A DNA stretch of 64,000 nt, taken from Kitasatospora aureofaciens. GTDB taxonomy: Bacteria > Actinomycetota > Actinomycetes > Streptomycetales > Streptomycetaceae. Positions 1 through 7,165 of the stretch are shown here, in pieces. The stretch lies in contig NZ_JAHTKP010000005.1 in the NCBI RefSeq assembly GCF_019192735.1, forward strand, positions 124,001 to 188,000, written 5' to 3'. Each line of letters opens with the position of its first letter. Within the stretch, counting starts at the first letter, position 1. Below the pieces are notes generated by a model. That model did no database searches. It worked only from the letters and a program-made list of their open reading frames with translations, and was not told the DNA's origin. Made by a program: the position numbers and the translations under genes.

Positions 1-1
1 G

Positions 2-1234
2 CGCGATCCGCGCGGTCCGGCCTTTGTGCACAGCTACGTGTCCGGCCACAACCTGGCGCTCGCCCCGGAGACCCTCGGCGGTCTCCGGGCGGGGCTGCGC
101 GCGCTGTCGGGCGGCAAGGGGCTGACCGCCGAGCAGGCGAAGGTCAGCGCGCTGTGCGAGGCGGTGGAGCGGTACTCGGGGTCCTGGCACGGGGACGAGC
201 CTTCGCTGCGCGCGAGTTACCGGGAGTTGGGCCCGGTCGCCGTGCACCCTGCGGAGATCCAGCTGCACGACGAGCGGCAGTACCGCGGCCGGGAGCGGTG
301 GAACGCCGCACACTCCGCCTTCCACCATGTCCCGGAGAAGTTCGACGAGGACGAGCCGGTGGACTGGACCCCCGTCTGGTCGCTGACCGCGGGCCGGCAG
401 CGCCTCGTGCCGACCTCCCTGCTGTACTTCTCGGCCGGCGGCGACGGGCCACGGGTGCCGCGGGCCGACTCGAACGGCAACGCGGCGGGCGGGACCCTGG
501 AGGACGCGATCCTGCAGGGGTTCCTGGAACTGGTGGAGCGGGACGCGGTCGCGCTCTGGTGGTACAACCGGACCCGGCAGCCCGCGGTCGACCTGGACGC
601 CTTCGGCGCGAGCGAGCCCTGGCTGGGCCGGCTGCGCGAGGACTACCGGAGCATCCACCGCGAGGTCTGGGTCCTGGACCTCACCGCGGATCTGGGCATC
701 CCCGTGATGGCGGCACTGTCGCGGCGGACCGACAAGCCCGCCGAGGACGTGCTGTTCGGCTTCGGCGCACACCTCGACCCGGGCGTGGCGCTGCGCCGGG
801 CGATGACGGAGATGGGCCAGCTGCTGCCCGCCGTCGCCGACGCCCGGGCGGACGGGACCGGGTACGCCCTGCGGGACGAGGAGCCGTACACCTGGTGGAC
901 CACCGAGACGGTGGCCCGCCAGCCGTACCTGCTGCCGGACCGGACGCAGCCCGCCCGGGGCCCGGGGGGCTGGGCGTACACGCCGCGGACGGATCTCAAG
1001 GAGGACCTGGACGCGGTCGTCGAGCTGGCGCGCGGCCGGGGTCTGGAGGTGCTGGTGCTCGACCAGACCCGGCCTGACCTCGGGCTGCCGGTGGCCAAGG
1101 TGATCGTGCCGGGCCTGCGGCACTTCTGGGCCCGGTTCGGCCCCGGGCGGCTGTACGACGTGCCGGTGGCGCTGGGGCGGTTGGAACGGCCCACCGCCTT
1201 CGAGAACCTGAATCCGATTCCGCTATTTGTCTAG
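2..1234 (+). CDS. YcaO-domain azole cyclodehydratase, 5' end cut by window edge
   Basis: YcaO enzymes use ATP to cyclise Cys, Ser or Thr of a precursor peptide into azolines. Counting from the GTG at 26, the ATP-site pattern SxxxExxER is at residues 41-49 (SALCEAVER), followed by SNGNAAG near 150 and QxxxExxE at 164-171 (QGFLELVE). The C-terminus NPIPLFV resembles the proline-rich tail of RiPP cyclodehydratases. The frame is open to the left edge without a convincing start, so the N-terminus, perhaps a leader-binding domain, lies outside the window. It is the first of two clear YcaO genes in the cluster and stands 139 bp upstream of the sensor kinase. The family call is secure; which residues it cyclises is unknown. 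Confidence 0.9.
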   Translation, partial: RDPRGPAFVHSYVSGHNLALAPETLGGLRAGLRALSGGKGLTAEQAKVSALCEAVERYSGSWHGDEPSLRASYRELGPVAVHPAEIQLHDERQYRGRERWNAAHSAFHHVPEKFDEDEPVDWTPVWSLTAGRQRLVPTSLLYFSAGGDGPRVPRADSNGNAAGGTLEDAILQGFLELVERDAVALWWYNRTRQPAVDLDAFGASEPWLGRLREDYRSIHREVWVLDLTADLGIPVMAALSRRTDKPAEDVLFGFGAHLDPGVALRRAMTEMGQLLPAVADARADGTGYALRDEEPYTWWTTETVARQPYLLPDRTQPARGPGGWAYTPRTDLKEDLDAVVELARGRGLEVLVLDQTRPDLGLPVAKVIVPGLRHFWARFGPGRLYDVPVALGRLERPTAFENLNPIPLFV

Positions 1235-1373
1235 ACCGCCAGGAGAAGGAGGCCGCTGGTCAGAGCGGGCGTCAGGGTAGAACGGACGGAGAGATTCCGC
1301 TTCTTTCCCTGGACAGGTCCCATGTCATATGCTCCGGTCCGTCATGCGGACGGGGGAACTGAGGGGGCCCGGA

Positions 1374-2600
1374 TTGAACGATGACCAGAGCGCCCAGCCA
1401 CCGCAGCGACTGGTCGACGCCGCCGAGAGCATCGCGCCGAGACTGGCACGTGTCATGCTCCATGCAATTCTGGCGTCCTATCTACTGATCACCCTGCTCA
1501 ACATTCTGAGCGAAGGCCTCGGACCGCTCGCCGTGCTCGCCGGCATGGCCGGTGTGCTCGGGGTCTTCGCGCTCCAACTGCTGCATTCCGCACCGGACCT
1601 GCGCCGCGCCCCGCTGCGCCGTCGGCTCGTCCCGCTCGCCGTCCAGGCGGCGCTGACCTTTCTGCCACTGACGGTTCTCCACTGGCAGTGGGGCAGCATG
1701 GGCGGCTTCTTCGCCGCCTCCTGCCTGCTGCTGCTCCCCGCGCGGTTCGGCTGGGCGCTGTACGGCCTGACCGGCGTGCTGATGATGCTCTACGCCGGGT
1801 TCGCCGGAATGCCGGTGGCCGATGTCTTCTACATGGGCCAGTCCACCTGGCTCACCGGCCTGGTGGTCTACGGCATCACCCGGCTCACCGAACTCGTCGC
1901 CGTGGTCCACGAGGCCCGCAACGAGCTGGCCCGGCTCGCCGTCGCCAACGAGCGGCTGCGCTTCGCCCGCGATCTGCACGACCTGCTCGGGTACAGCCTC
2001 TCCGCGATCTCGCTGCGCAGCGAGCTGATCCGCCGGCTGCTGCCGGCCCACCCGGAGCGCGCCCGTGAGGAGGTCTCCGGGGTCCTCGACATCTCCCGTC
2101 AGGCGCTCGCCGACGTCCGGCTGGTGGCCAGCGGCTACCGGGACATGTCGCTGGTCCAGGAGTGCGCCTCCGCGCGGGAGGTGCTCCGGGCCGCCGAGGT
2201 GGACGCCAGCCTGACGGTCTCCGTCAGCGACCTGCCGCCCGCGGTGGACACCGTGCTGGCGACCGTGCTGCGGGAGGGGATGACCAACCTGCTCCGGCAC
2301 AGCCGGGTGCGCGGCTGCGTCATCGAGGCGGTCCAGCAGGACGGCGCCGTGCGGCTGTCGGTGGTCAACGACGGTGTCGAGGCGGGCGTCGGCCCGGTCG
2401 ATCCGCACGGCGGCAGCGGGCTGGGCAACCTGAGCCAGCGGGTCGAGGCGATGGGCGGCACGCTCACCTCGGGGCTGCGTCCGGACGGGCGGTTCCAGCT
2501 GATCGCCACGGTGCCGGTCGAGGCCGCGCCGGCGTCCCCGGGACCGGAGCTCCAGCCGCTGAAGGTGCTGCGCAAGCTGTCGAGAAGAATGGCCGCCTGA
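1374..2600 (+). CDS. NarL-family membrane sensor histidine kinase
   Basis: This is a two-component sensor. About five hydrophobic segments fill the N-terminal half. A HisKA_3 box follows with phospho-acceptor His (RFARDLHDLLGYSLSAISL). The ATPase domain has N-box REGMTNLLRHS, G1 VVNDGV and G2 GSGLGNL. I chose the TTG at 1374 because a strong GAGGGGG lies 7 bases upstream; in-frame ATG codons at 1329 and 1344 lack a good ribosome site. The stop overlaps the regulator start (ATGA at 2597-2603), so the two are translationally coupled. Its place inside the RiPP cluster suggests it senses a signal controlling production or immunity; the ligand is unknown. Confidence 0.88.
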   Translation: MNDDQSAQPPQRLVDAAESIAPRLARVMLHAILASYLLITLLNILSEGLGPLAVLAGMAGVLGVFALQLLHSAPDLRRAPLRRRLVPLAVQAALTFLPLTVLHWQWGSMGGFFAASCLLLLPARFGWALYGLTGVLMMLYAGFAGMPVADVFYMGQSTWLTGLVVYGITRLTELVAVVHEARNELARLAVANERLRFARDLHDLLGYSLSAISLRSELIRRLLPAHPERAREEVSGVLDISRQALADVRLVASGYRDMSLVQECASAREVLRAAEVDASLTVSVSDLPPAVDTVLATVLREGMTNLLRHSRVRGCVIEAVQQDGAVRLSVVNDGVEAGVGPVDPHGGSGLGNLSQRVEAMGGTLTSGLRPDGRFQLIATVPVEAAPASPGPELQPLKVLRKLSRRMAA

Positions 2601-3304
2601 TGCCCGAGACCGTGACGCACCGGCACCGGACGGTCGAGCACCGGACATCCGAGCACCGGACATCCGAGCACCCGACGTCCGGGTCCGTGACGCCCGTCGT
2701 GCGGATCCTGCTCGCCGAGGACGTGCACATCGTCCGGGGCGCCCTGGTCGCCCTGCTCGGGCTGGAGCCCGACTTCGAGGTGGTCGCGGACGTCGACCGG
2801 GGGGACGCGATCCTGCCCGCGGCGCTGCTGCACAGGCCCGACGTGGCCCTGCTGGACGTCGACCTGCCCGGCATCGACGGGCTGGCCGCCGCCGCGCAGC
2901 TCGCCGCCCGACTGCCGTCCTGCCGCACGCTGATGCTCACCAGCCTCGGGCGGCCCGGCACGCTGCGGCGGGCCCTGGACGCGCAGGTGTCCGGATACAT
3001 GCTCAAGGACGCCCGGCCGGAGCAACTCGCCGCCGCGGTACGGTCGGTGGCCGCCGGGCAGCGGGTGATCGACCCGCAGCTGGCGATGTCGGTGTGGGAG
3101 AGCCGGGAGTGCCCGCTCACCGGCCGCGAGACCGAGGTGCTGCAACTGGCCTCGCCGGGCGCTGGTGTCGGCGAGATCGCGCGGGCCCTGCACCTGTCGG
3201 AGGGGACCGTACGCAACTACCTGACGTCGATCGTGGTCAAGGTCGGCGGGCGGAACCGGGTCGACGCGATCAGGATCGCCCGTGAGGCGGGCTGGATCTC
3301 CTGA
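2600..3304 (+). CDS. NarL/LuxR-type response regulator 1
   Basis: This 234-residue protein has a receiver domain (AEDVHIVRGAL, phosphorylated Asp in VALLDVDLPG, LTS, and Lys in MLKDA) and a LuxR helix-turn-helix (LTGRETEVLQLA, then IARALHLSEGTVRNYL). It is the partner of the kinase it overlaps. The N-terminus is extended by about 30 residues made by three copies of a 15-bp DNA repeat (2636-2680), encoding repeats of the type EHRTS, before the receiver begins at VRILLAED. Usual family members start directly with the receiver, so the extension is probably recent. It resembles the opposite-strand regulator at 3395-4000, and both end in a GW motif, so they are probably ancient paralogues. Confidence 0.9.
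   Translation: MPETVTHRHRTVEHRTSEHRTSEHPTSGSVTPVVRILLAEDVHIVRGALVALLGLEPDFEVVADVDRGDAILPAALLHRPDVALLDVDLPGIDGLAAAAQLAARLPSCRTLMLTSLGRPGTLRRALDAQVSGYMLKDARPEQLAAAVRSVAAGQRVIDPQLAMSVWESRECPLTGRETEVLQLASPGAGVGEIARALHLSEGTVRNYLTSIVVKVGGRNRVDAIRIAREAGWIS
2636..2680 (+). repeat. 15-bp tandem repeat, three copies, inside regulator gene
   Basis: The unit GAGCACCGGACATCC occurs at 2636-2650 and 2651-2665 exactly, and at 2666-2680 with two changes. Its length is a multiple of three, so copy-number change keeps the frame. It encodes the odd N-terminal extension of the regulator. Confidence 0.9.
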
Positions 3305-3399
3305 GCGGCCCCACAGCCGGCCTGAACGGCCCTACCGCCGGCCTGAACGGCCCTACCGCCGGCCTGAACGGCCCTACCGCCGGCCTGAGTCGGCCTACA
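3305..3399. repeat. 21-bp tandem repeat between convergent regulators
   Basis: Three exact 21-bp copies lie at 3316-3336, 3337-3357 and 3358-3378, flanked by degenerate copies (3305-3315 and 3379-3399). Each contains GGCCTGAACGGCCCTACC. The block fills the whole gap between the two tail-to-tail response regulators and touches the last codons of the minus-strand one. Each unit can form a small GGCC-based hairpin, so it may act as a bidirectional terminator. Confidence 0.92.
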
Positions 3400-4000
3400 G
3401 CCAGCCGCGTTCCCGGGCCGCCCTGGCGGCCTGGACGCGGGTCCGGCTGCCGGTCTTCGCCATCGCCGCGGAGAGGTGGTTGCGGATCGTGCCGTGCGCC
3501 AGGTGGAGCCGGGCGGCGACCTCGGAGAGCGGCGCCCCCGACTCCGCGGCCTCCAGGACCTCCCGCTCGCGCGGCGTCAGCGGATTGGGGACGGCGGTGA
3601 GGGCCGTCACGGCCACCGACGGGTCGATCACCCGCCGGCCGGCCGCCACCTGGCGCACGGTCTGCACGATCTCCTGGACGCCGGCGTCCTTGGCGAGGAA
3701 CCCGTCGGCCTGGGCGGCCAGGGCGCGGGTGAGGTAGCCGGGCTGGCCGAAGGAGGTCAGGACGATCACCCGGCACTGCGGGAGCTCCTGCTTGACCCGG
3801 GCGGTCACCGCGAGGCCGTCCTGCCCCGGCATGTCGATGTCGAGCAGGGCCACGTCGGGCCGGTGCCGCCGGATGGCGGCGAGCGCCTGGTCGCCGTCGC
3901 AGGCCATGGCGAGGACGGAGATGTCCTCCTCCTGGTCCAGCAGTTGGCCGAGGGCGTCGGCGATGACCCGCTGATCGTCCGCGAGTACAACGGTGATCAC
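3395..4000 (-). CDS. NarL/LuxR-type response regulator 2
   Basis: This 201-residue regulator has a receiver (VVLADDQRVIADAL, Asp in VALLDIDMPG, Lys in FLAKDA) and a LuxR DNA-binding domain (LTPREREVLEAAE, then VAARLHLAHGTIRNHL). The GTG start at 4000 overlaps the end of the kinase gene by 4 bp. It is the last gene of an exporter operon running ATPase, permease, kinase, regulator, the layout of DesK/DesR-like systems next to ABC-2 exporters. It probably governs the exporter or the whole cluster. Confidence 0.9.
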   Translation of the reverse strand: MITVVLADDQRVIADALGQLLDQEEDISVLAMACDGDQALAAIRRHRPDVALLDIDMPGQDGLAVTARVKQELPQCRVIVLTSFGQPGYLTRALAAQADGFLAKDAGVQEIVQTVRQVAAGRRVIDPSVAVTALTAVPNPLTPREREVLEAAESGAPLSEVAARLHLAHGTIRNHLSAAMAKTGSRTRVQAARAARERGWL

Positions 4001-4701
4001 CGGAGGTCCTCCTCTTGTCGGGACGCCCCGGGGGCCGGGGCGAGGTCGGCGGGCGGGCCGTGGGCGGGCACCCGCGCGACGATCTCGAAGACCGTGCCGG
4101 AGTGTTCGGCCCGGAGCGTTCCGCCCAGCACCGAGACCTGGGTCAGCATACTGGGCAGCCCGCTGCCCGCACCGCCGCCGACCAGGGCGTCCGGGCCGTC
4201 CGGGCGGGCCGGCGGAACGCCGTTGTTGGCGATCGCCAGCCGGATGTCACGGCCGGTGACGCGCACCGCGATCCGCACCCGGTCGGCGGTGCTGTGCCGC
4301 AGGATGTTGGCGGTGCACTCGCGCAGCATCCAGCCGAGCGCGTCGGACGCCCGGGGCTCCAGGCCGTCCAGGACGGCGCGCCCGTCCGTCGCGTGCGTTA
4401 CCTGAGGGACGTCGACCTCCCGGTCGACCTGGATGCCCACCGCGCGCAGCGTGTCGGTCGCGCGGTCGAGCGCCGCCCCGAGGCGGACCTGGCGGTAGCC
4501 GGGCGCCTCGAACCGGACGTCGTGCAGGACCGACCGCAGTGAGCGCTCCAGCGCCGATAACTCCGCGGACCGGGCCGGGTCCGCGGCGGCCCGCTCCCGG
4601 GCGGGCCCGAGCCGGCCGGCCAGCGCGGCGAGCCGGTCGCCCACCGGGTCGGCCGCGCGGGCCGGCCGGCGGCGCCACCGGGGGTACCAGGACACGATCA
4701 C
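3997..4701 (-). CDS. Short cytoplasmic histidine kinase-like protein without a recognisable phospho-acceptor box
   Basis: The C-terminal ATPase domain is clear: N-box RECTANILRHS, G1 AIANNGV, G2 GSGLPSM. The region just before it (VRFEAPGYRQVRLG) matches the end of a HisKA_3 domain. Upstream of that only about 60 residues remain, with no membrane helices and no RDLHD-type His box; the only nearby His (SVLHDVRF) is badly placed. The start is GTG 4701 in a GTGA overlap with the permease stop. A longer frame continues upstream, but it lies inside the permease gene. The protein may be a shortened sensor working with another kinase, or a degenerate one. Confidence 0.75.
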   Translation of the reverse strand: MIVSWYPRWRRRPARAADPVGDRLAALAGRLGPARERAAADPARSAELSALERSLRSVLHDVRFEAPGYRQVRLGAALDRATDTLRAVGIQVDREVDVPQVTHATDGRAVLDGLEPRASDALGWMLRECTANILRHSTADRVRIAVRVTGRDIRLAIANNGVPPARPDGPDALVGGGAGSGLPSMLTQVSVLGGTLRAEHSGTVFEIVARVPAHGPPADLAPAPGASRQEEDLR

Positions 4702-5435
4702 CGCTTCCGGGCGGCCCGGCGGAACGCCGCCAGCGCGAGGGCCGCGAACGCCGCGGTCCAGGCAACGAACACGGTCGGCGTCTGCCAGCCCGGCAGGCCG
4801 CCGGCGATCAGCGTCCGGCCCGAATCGGCGATCTGGAAGGAGGGGGTGGCCTGGGTCAGCTTCGCGACCCAGGCGGGCAGGATCTCGGTGGGCAGCCACA
4901 GGCCGCCGAGCAGGGCGAAGAACATCAGCGCGACCATGCTGGCCGCGTACGAGGTCTCACCGCTGGTCAGCAGGCCGATCACGACGCCCAGCGCGCTGAA
5001 CGCGAAGGAGCCGACGGCGACGACCGCGAGGGCCATCGCCCAGCGGGCCGGCGACAGGTGCACGCCGTTGACCAGCGCGCTGGTCGCGAACACCGCGACC
5101 ACGGCCGGGACGCCGACCGAGACCGCCGACAGCAGCTTGCCCAGCACCACCTGGGCGGACGTCAGCGGAGTCAGCGTCAGCTGCTGGAACCAGCCGCTGC
5201 CGCGCTCCTGGGAGAGCCGGTGGCCGGCGGTCGAGAGGCAGGCGGAGACGGTGGCGAAGGCCGCCATGTTCATCATGTAGTTCGACGCGAAGGTGGCCGG
5301 CGAGGTGTCGCCGATCCGGCCCTTGTTGAGCTGGACGAACACGATGTTCATCATGACCGGCATGAGCAGGGTCATCACGAGGAAGCGCGGGTTGCGCAGG
5401 GTGCGGCGCACCTCGAAGAGCAGGTAGGAAACCAT
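4698..5435 (-). CDS. ABC-2 type transporter permease
   Basis: This 245-residue protein has about six membrane segments and the ABC-2 layout: a first helix after RRTLRNPRFLVM, a cytoplasmic stretch RLSQERGSGWFQQL, then four more helices. It pairs with the ATPase 55 bp upstream, and the kinase gene follows with a 4-bp overlap. The location between regulators and precursor suggests export of, or immunity to, the RiPP product. The substrate cannot be read from the sequence. Confidence 0.88.
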   Translation of the reverse strand: MVSYLLFEVRRTLRNPRFLVMTLLMPVMMNIVFVQLNKGRIGDTSPATFASNYMMNMAAFATVSACLSTAGHRLSQERGSGWFQQLTLTPLTSAQVVLGKLLSAVSVGVPAVVAVFATSALVNGVHLSPARWAMALAVVAVGSFAFSALGVVIGLLTSGETSYAASMVALMFFALLGGLWLPTEILPAWVAKLTQATPSFQIADSGRTLIAGGLPGWQTPTVFVAWTAAFAALALAAFRRAARKR

Positions 5436-5490
5436 GGGGGCTGAGCCTCCGGGAGGGATGGGAAACGGGTGACGGCGGGGTGAGTGGGCG

Positions 5491-6432
5491 TCAGCCGGCG
5501 GCCGAGGCGACCACGGACAGGTAGGCCTCCTCCAGGTCCACGGCCTGGACCTGGAGGTCGGAGGCGTCCGGCACCCGGAGCACCAGGGCGCGGACGGTCG
5601 CGTCGGGGTCGACGGTGGCCAGCGTCAGGCCGTCGGGGCCGTCGGTGGACCCGGTGACGCCGGGCAGGGAGAGCAGTTCGGCAGCCGGGATCGGCCGGGC
5701 GGAGCGGAACCGGACGGTCGACCCGCCGGACCGGCGGCGCAGCTCGTGCGGGGTCTCGTCGGCGATCGTGCGGCCGCCGGCGATGACGACGACGCGGTCC
5801 GCCGCGTGCTCCACCTCGGTCATGTGGTGGGTGGAGAAGAGCACCGACCGGCCGTCCGCCGCCGCGGCCCGGACCTGCGCCCAGAACGACTGCCGGGAGG
5901 CGATGTCCATCTCGTTGGTCGGCTCGTCCAGGATCAGCAGCTGCGGACGGCCGACCAGGGTGAGCCCGAACCGCACCCGCTGGCGCTGGCCGCCGGACAG
6001 CTTCTCGACCCGGCGGCCGGCGATGTCCTCCAGCGACGCCGCGGCGAGCACCTCCGCCACCGGCATCGGGTCACGGTGCAGCGAGGCGACGAAGGAGAGC
6101 AGTTCCTTGACCGTCACCTGCTCGGCGAGCCCCGCGGTCTGCAGCATCGCGCCGACCCGGCCCGCCTCCAGCGCGGCGCGGGGGGTGGAGCCGAACACCC
6201 GCACCGTGCCGGTGCTCGGCTCGATCAGGTCGAGCAGGGTGCCGATCAGGGTGGACTTGCCGGCGCCGTTCGGGCCGAGCAGCGCGACGATCTCGCCCGG
6301 GCGCACCTGGAAGTCGACGCCGTCCACGGCCTTGACGTCCGCGCCCGGATAACGGACATCCAGGCCGCGCACGTCCACCGCGAGAATTCCCGAATCCGGC
6401 TCCGCTGTGGTGTTCACGCGTTCCGCTGCCAT
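5491..6432 (-). CDS. ABC transporter ATP-binding protein
   Basis: This is the energising subunit of the exporter. It has Walker A GPNGAGKST, signature LSGGQRQRV, Walker B LLILDEPTNEMD and an H-loop in LFSTHHMTE. The C-terminal 100 residues are the usual DrrA-type regulatory extension. The chosen ATG at 6432 has AGAGGA about nine bases upstream; ATG 6441 would put that site too close. It is the first gene of a minus-strand operon with the permease, kinase and regulator, transcribed divergently from the precursor across a shared promoter region that carries three palindromes. Confidence 0.92.
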   Translation of the reverse strand: MAAERVNTTAEPDSGILAVDVRGLDVRYPGADVKAVDGVDFQVRPGEIVALLGPNGAGKSTLIGTLLDLIEPSTGTVRVFGSTPRAALEAGRVGAMLQTAGLAEQVTVKELLSFVASLHRDPMPVAEVLAAASLEDIAGRRVEKLSGGQRQRVRFGLTLVGRPQLLILDEPTNEMDIASRQSFWAQVRAAAADGRSVLFSTHHMTEVEHAADRVVVIAGGRTIADETPHELRRRSGGSTVRFRSARPIPAAELLSLPGVTGSTDGPDGLTLATVDPDATVRALVLRVPDASDLQVQAVDLEEAYLSVVASAAG

Positions 6433-6530
6433 GACTGCCATTCCTCTGCTCCATCCTGCATGTGTGGGTGATTCCGAGCCTATTCCGCCCGATATGGGGA
6501 TGCCCAGGGCCACTTGTCGTCACTGCGTCA

Positions 6531-6542
6531 TGACAGTTGTCA
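6531..6542. promoter_or_regulatory. Putative operator 1, TGACAGTTGTCA
   Basis: An inverted repeat with 5-bp arms TGACA/TGTCA around GT. It is the copy nearest the exporter gene, about 100 bp upstream of its start, and identical to operator 3. Confidence 0.7.
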
Positions 6543-6613
6543 CGGGTCTGCGGCGAGTCGGCCGGAAATCCCCTTCGGGGGCGCGTTCTGGCAGGTCTGT
6601 CAGGGGTCGGGAA

Positions 6614-6625
6614 TGACAGCTGTCA
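6614..6625. promoter_or_regulatory. Putative operator 2, TGACAGCTGTCA
   Basis: A perfect 12-bp palindrome differing from copies 1 and 3 at one central base. It starts 83 bp after operator 1 and 55 bp before operator 3. Confidence 0.72.
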
Positions 6626-6668
6626 CGGCCCGCGGGTGATTTCTGGCTGCTCTGTCACCGCGCTCCTC

Positions 6669-6680
6669 TGACAGTTGTCA
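6669..6680. promoter_or_regulatory. Putative operator 3, TGACAGTTGTCA
   Basis: Identical to operator 1 and about 175 bp upstream of the precursor start codon. It is preceded at 6653-6657 by a half site TGTCA. It is likely bound by one or both NarL-type regulators of this cluster, since that class binds short inverted repeats; this is inference. Confidence 0.7.
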
Positions 6681-6855
6681 CTGGAATCACCGAATGGTTG
6701 ACCGGGTGGCCGATGGGGTGCGAGAAATGTGTCACCGGCCGAACGGGAGAACGAAAACCGGAAAGGCCGGAAAGTGTGGGGCGAACCCGCTCCGCACAAT
6801 TCCCGAGATTCTCGCTGTGTCAGCGATTCTCGCGATTCTCTAAAGAGGAGACACC

Positions 6856-7032
6856 ATGTCGAACAACATCAACCCCGCCGCCGGCATCGACTTCGACGGC
6901 CTGGACCTGGAGGTCCTGGAGGTGGGCGAGGTCCGCGACGCCGTGCAGCTCCCGGAGACCGGCGCCTCCTCCGGCAGCAGCAGCTGCGACTCGCACTCCA
7001 CCTGCGGCTCGACCTCCACCTGCTGCGTCTGA
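6856..7032 (+). CDS. Thiopeptide-like RiPP precursor peptide
   Basis: A 58-residue peptide missing from ordinary gene calls because of its size. The leader (residues 1-37) is acidic and hydrophobic (LDLEVLEVGEVRDAV at 16-30, then LPETGA at 32-37), as in thiopeptide leaders. The tail from Ser38 to Val58 has nine Ser, three Thr, four Cys (44, 50, 56, 57), two Gly and single Asp, His and Val. Cleavage after the GA at 36-37 is the natural guess. The ribosome site AAAGAGGAG is strong. Dehydratase and cyclodehydratase genes follow directly. The tail does not match thiostrepton, nosiheptide, GE2270, berninamycin or lactazole cores as I remember them; it resembles uncharacterised 'thiazolylpeptide-type bacteriocin' precursors. 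A lanthipeptide-like product cannot be excluded. Confidence 0.88.
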   Translation: MSNNINPAAGIDFDGLDLEVLEVGEVRDAVQLPETGASSGSSSCDSHSTCGSTSTCCV

Positions 7033-7074
7033 TCCTCCCCACGGACGACGACCGCGGATGACCTCACTCGGGAG

Positions 7075-7096
7075 CCGGCGGGGCACGCCCTGCCGG
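7075..7096 (+). terminator. Hairpin after precursor gene, possible attenuator
   Basis: Arms CCGGCGGGGC (7075-7084) and GCCCTGCCGG (7087-7096) pair with one G-U wobble. The hairpin lies 43 bp past the precursor stop and has no U-run. A partial stop here would give more precursor mRNA than enzyme mRNA. Confidence 0.5.
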
Positions 7097-7112
7097 CCCC
7101 CGAGGGGGCGCC

Positions 7113-7152
7113 GTCGGCAGACCCCTCACATCGTCGGCAGACCGCTCACATC
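7113..7152 (+). repeat. 20-bp tandem duplication before dehydratase
   Basis: Two adjacent 20-bp copies (7113-7132 and 7133-7152) begin GTCGGCAGACC, end CTCACATC and differ at one base. They lie just upstream of the dehydratase ribosome site AAGGAG. Confidence 0.9.
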
Positions 7153-7165
7153 AAGGAGACCCCGC

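Larger units (their letters stand above)
6433..6855. promoter_or_regulatory. Divergent promoter region between exporter and precursor
   Basis: These 423 bp contain no convincing gene. They hold three 12-bp palindromes of form TGACANNTGTCA (listed separately), extra TGTCA half sites at 6598-6602 and 6653-6657, and the precursor ribosome site AAAGAGGAG (6842-6850) just before the ATG. Near 6812-6840 ATTCTCGC-like motifs recur three times in the presumed leader. I could not fix -10 and -35 elements with confidence. Confidence 0.7.

Noticed and set aside
6856..7032. The precursor read as a class I lanthipeptide only
   Set aside because: A LanB-like enzyme and Cys are present, but no LanC cyclase is seen and the cluster is dominated by YcaO and dehydrogenase genes, which point to azoles. 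It is not fully excluded.
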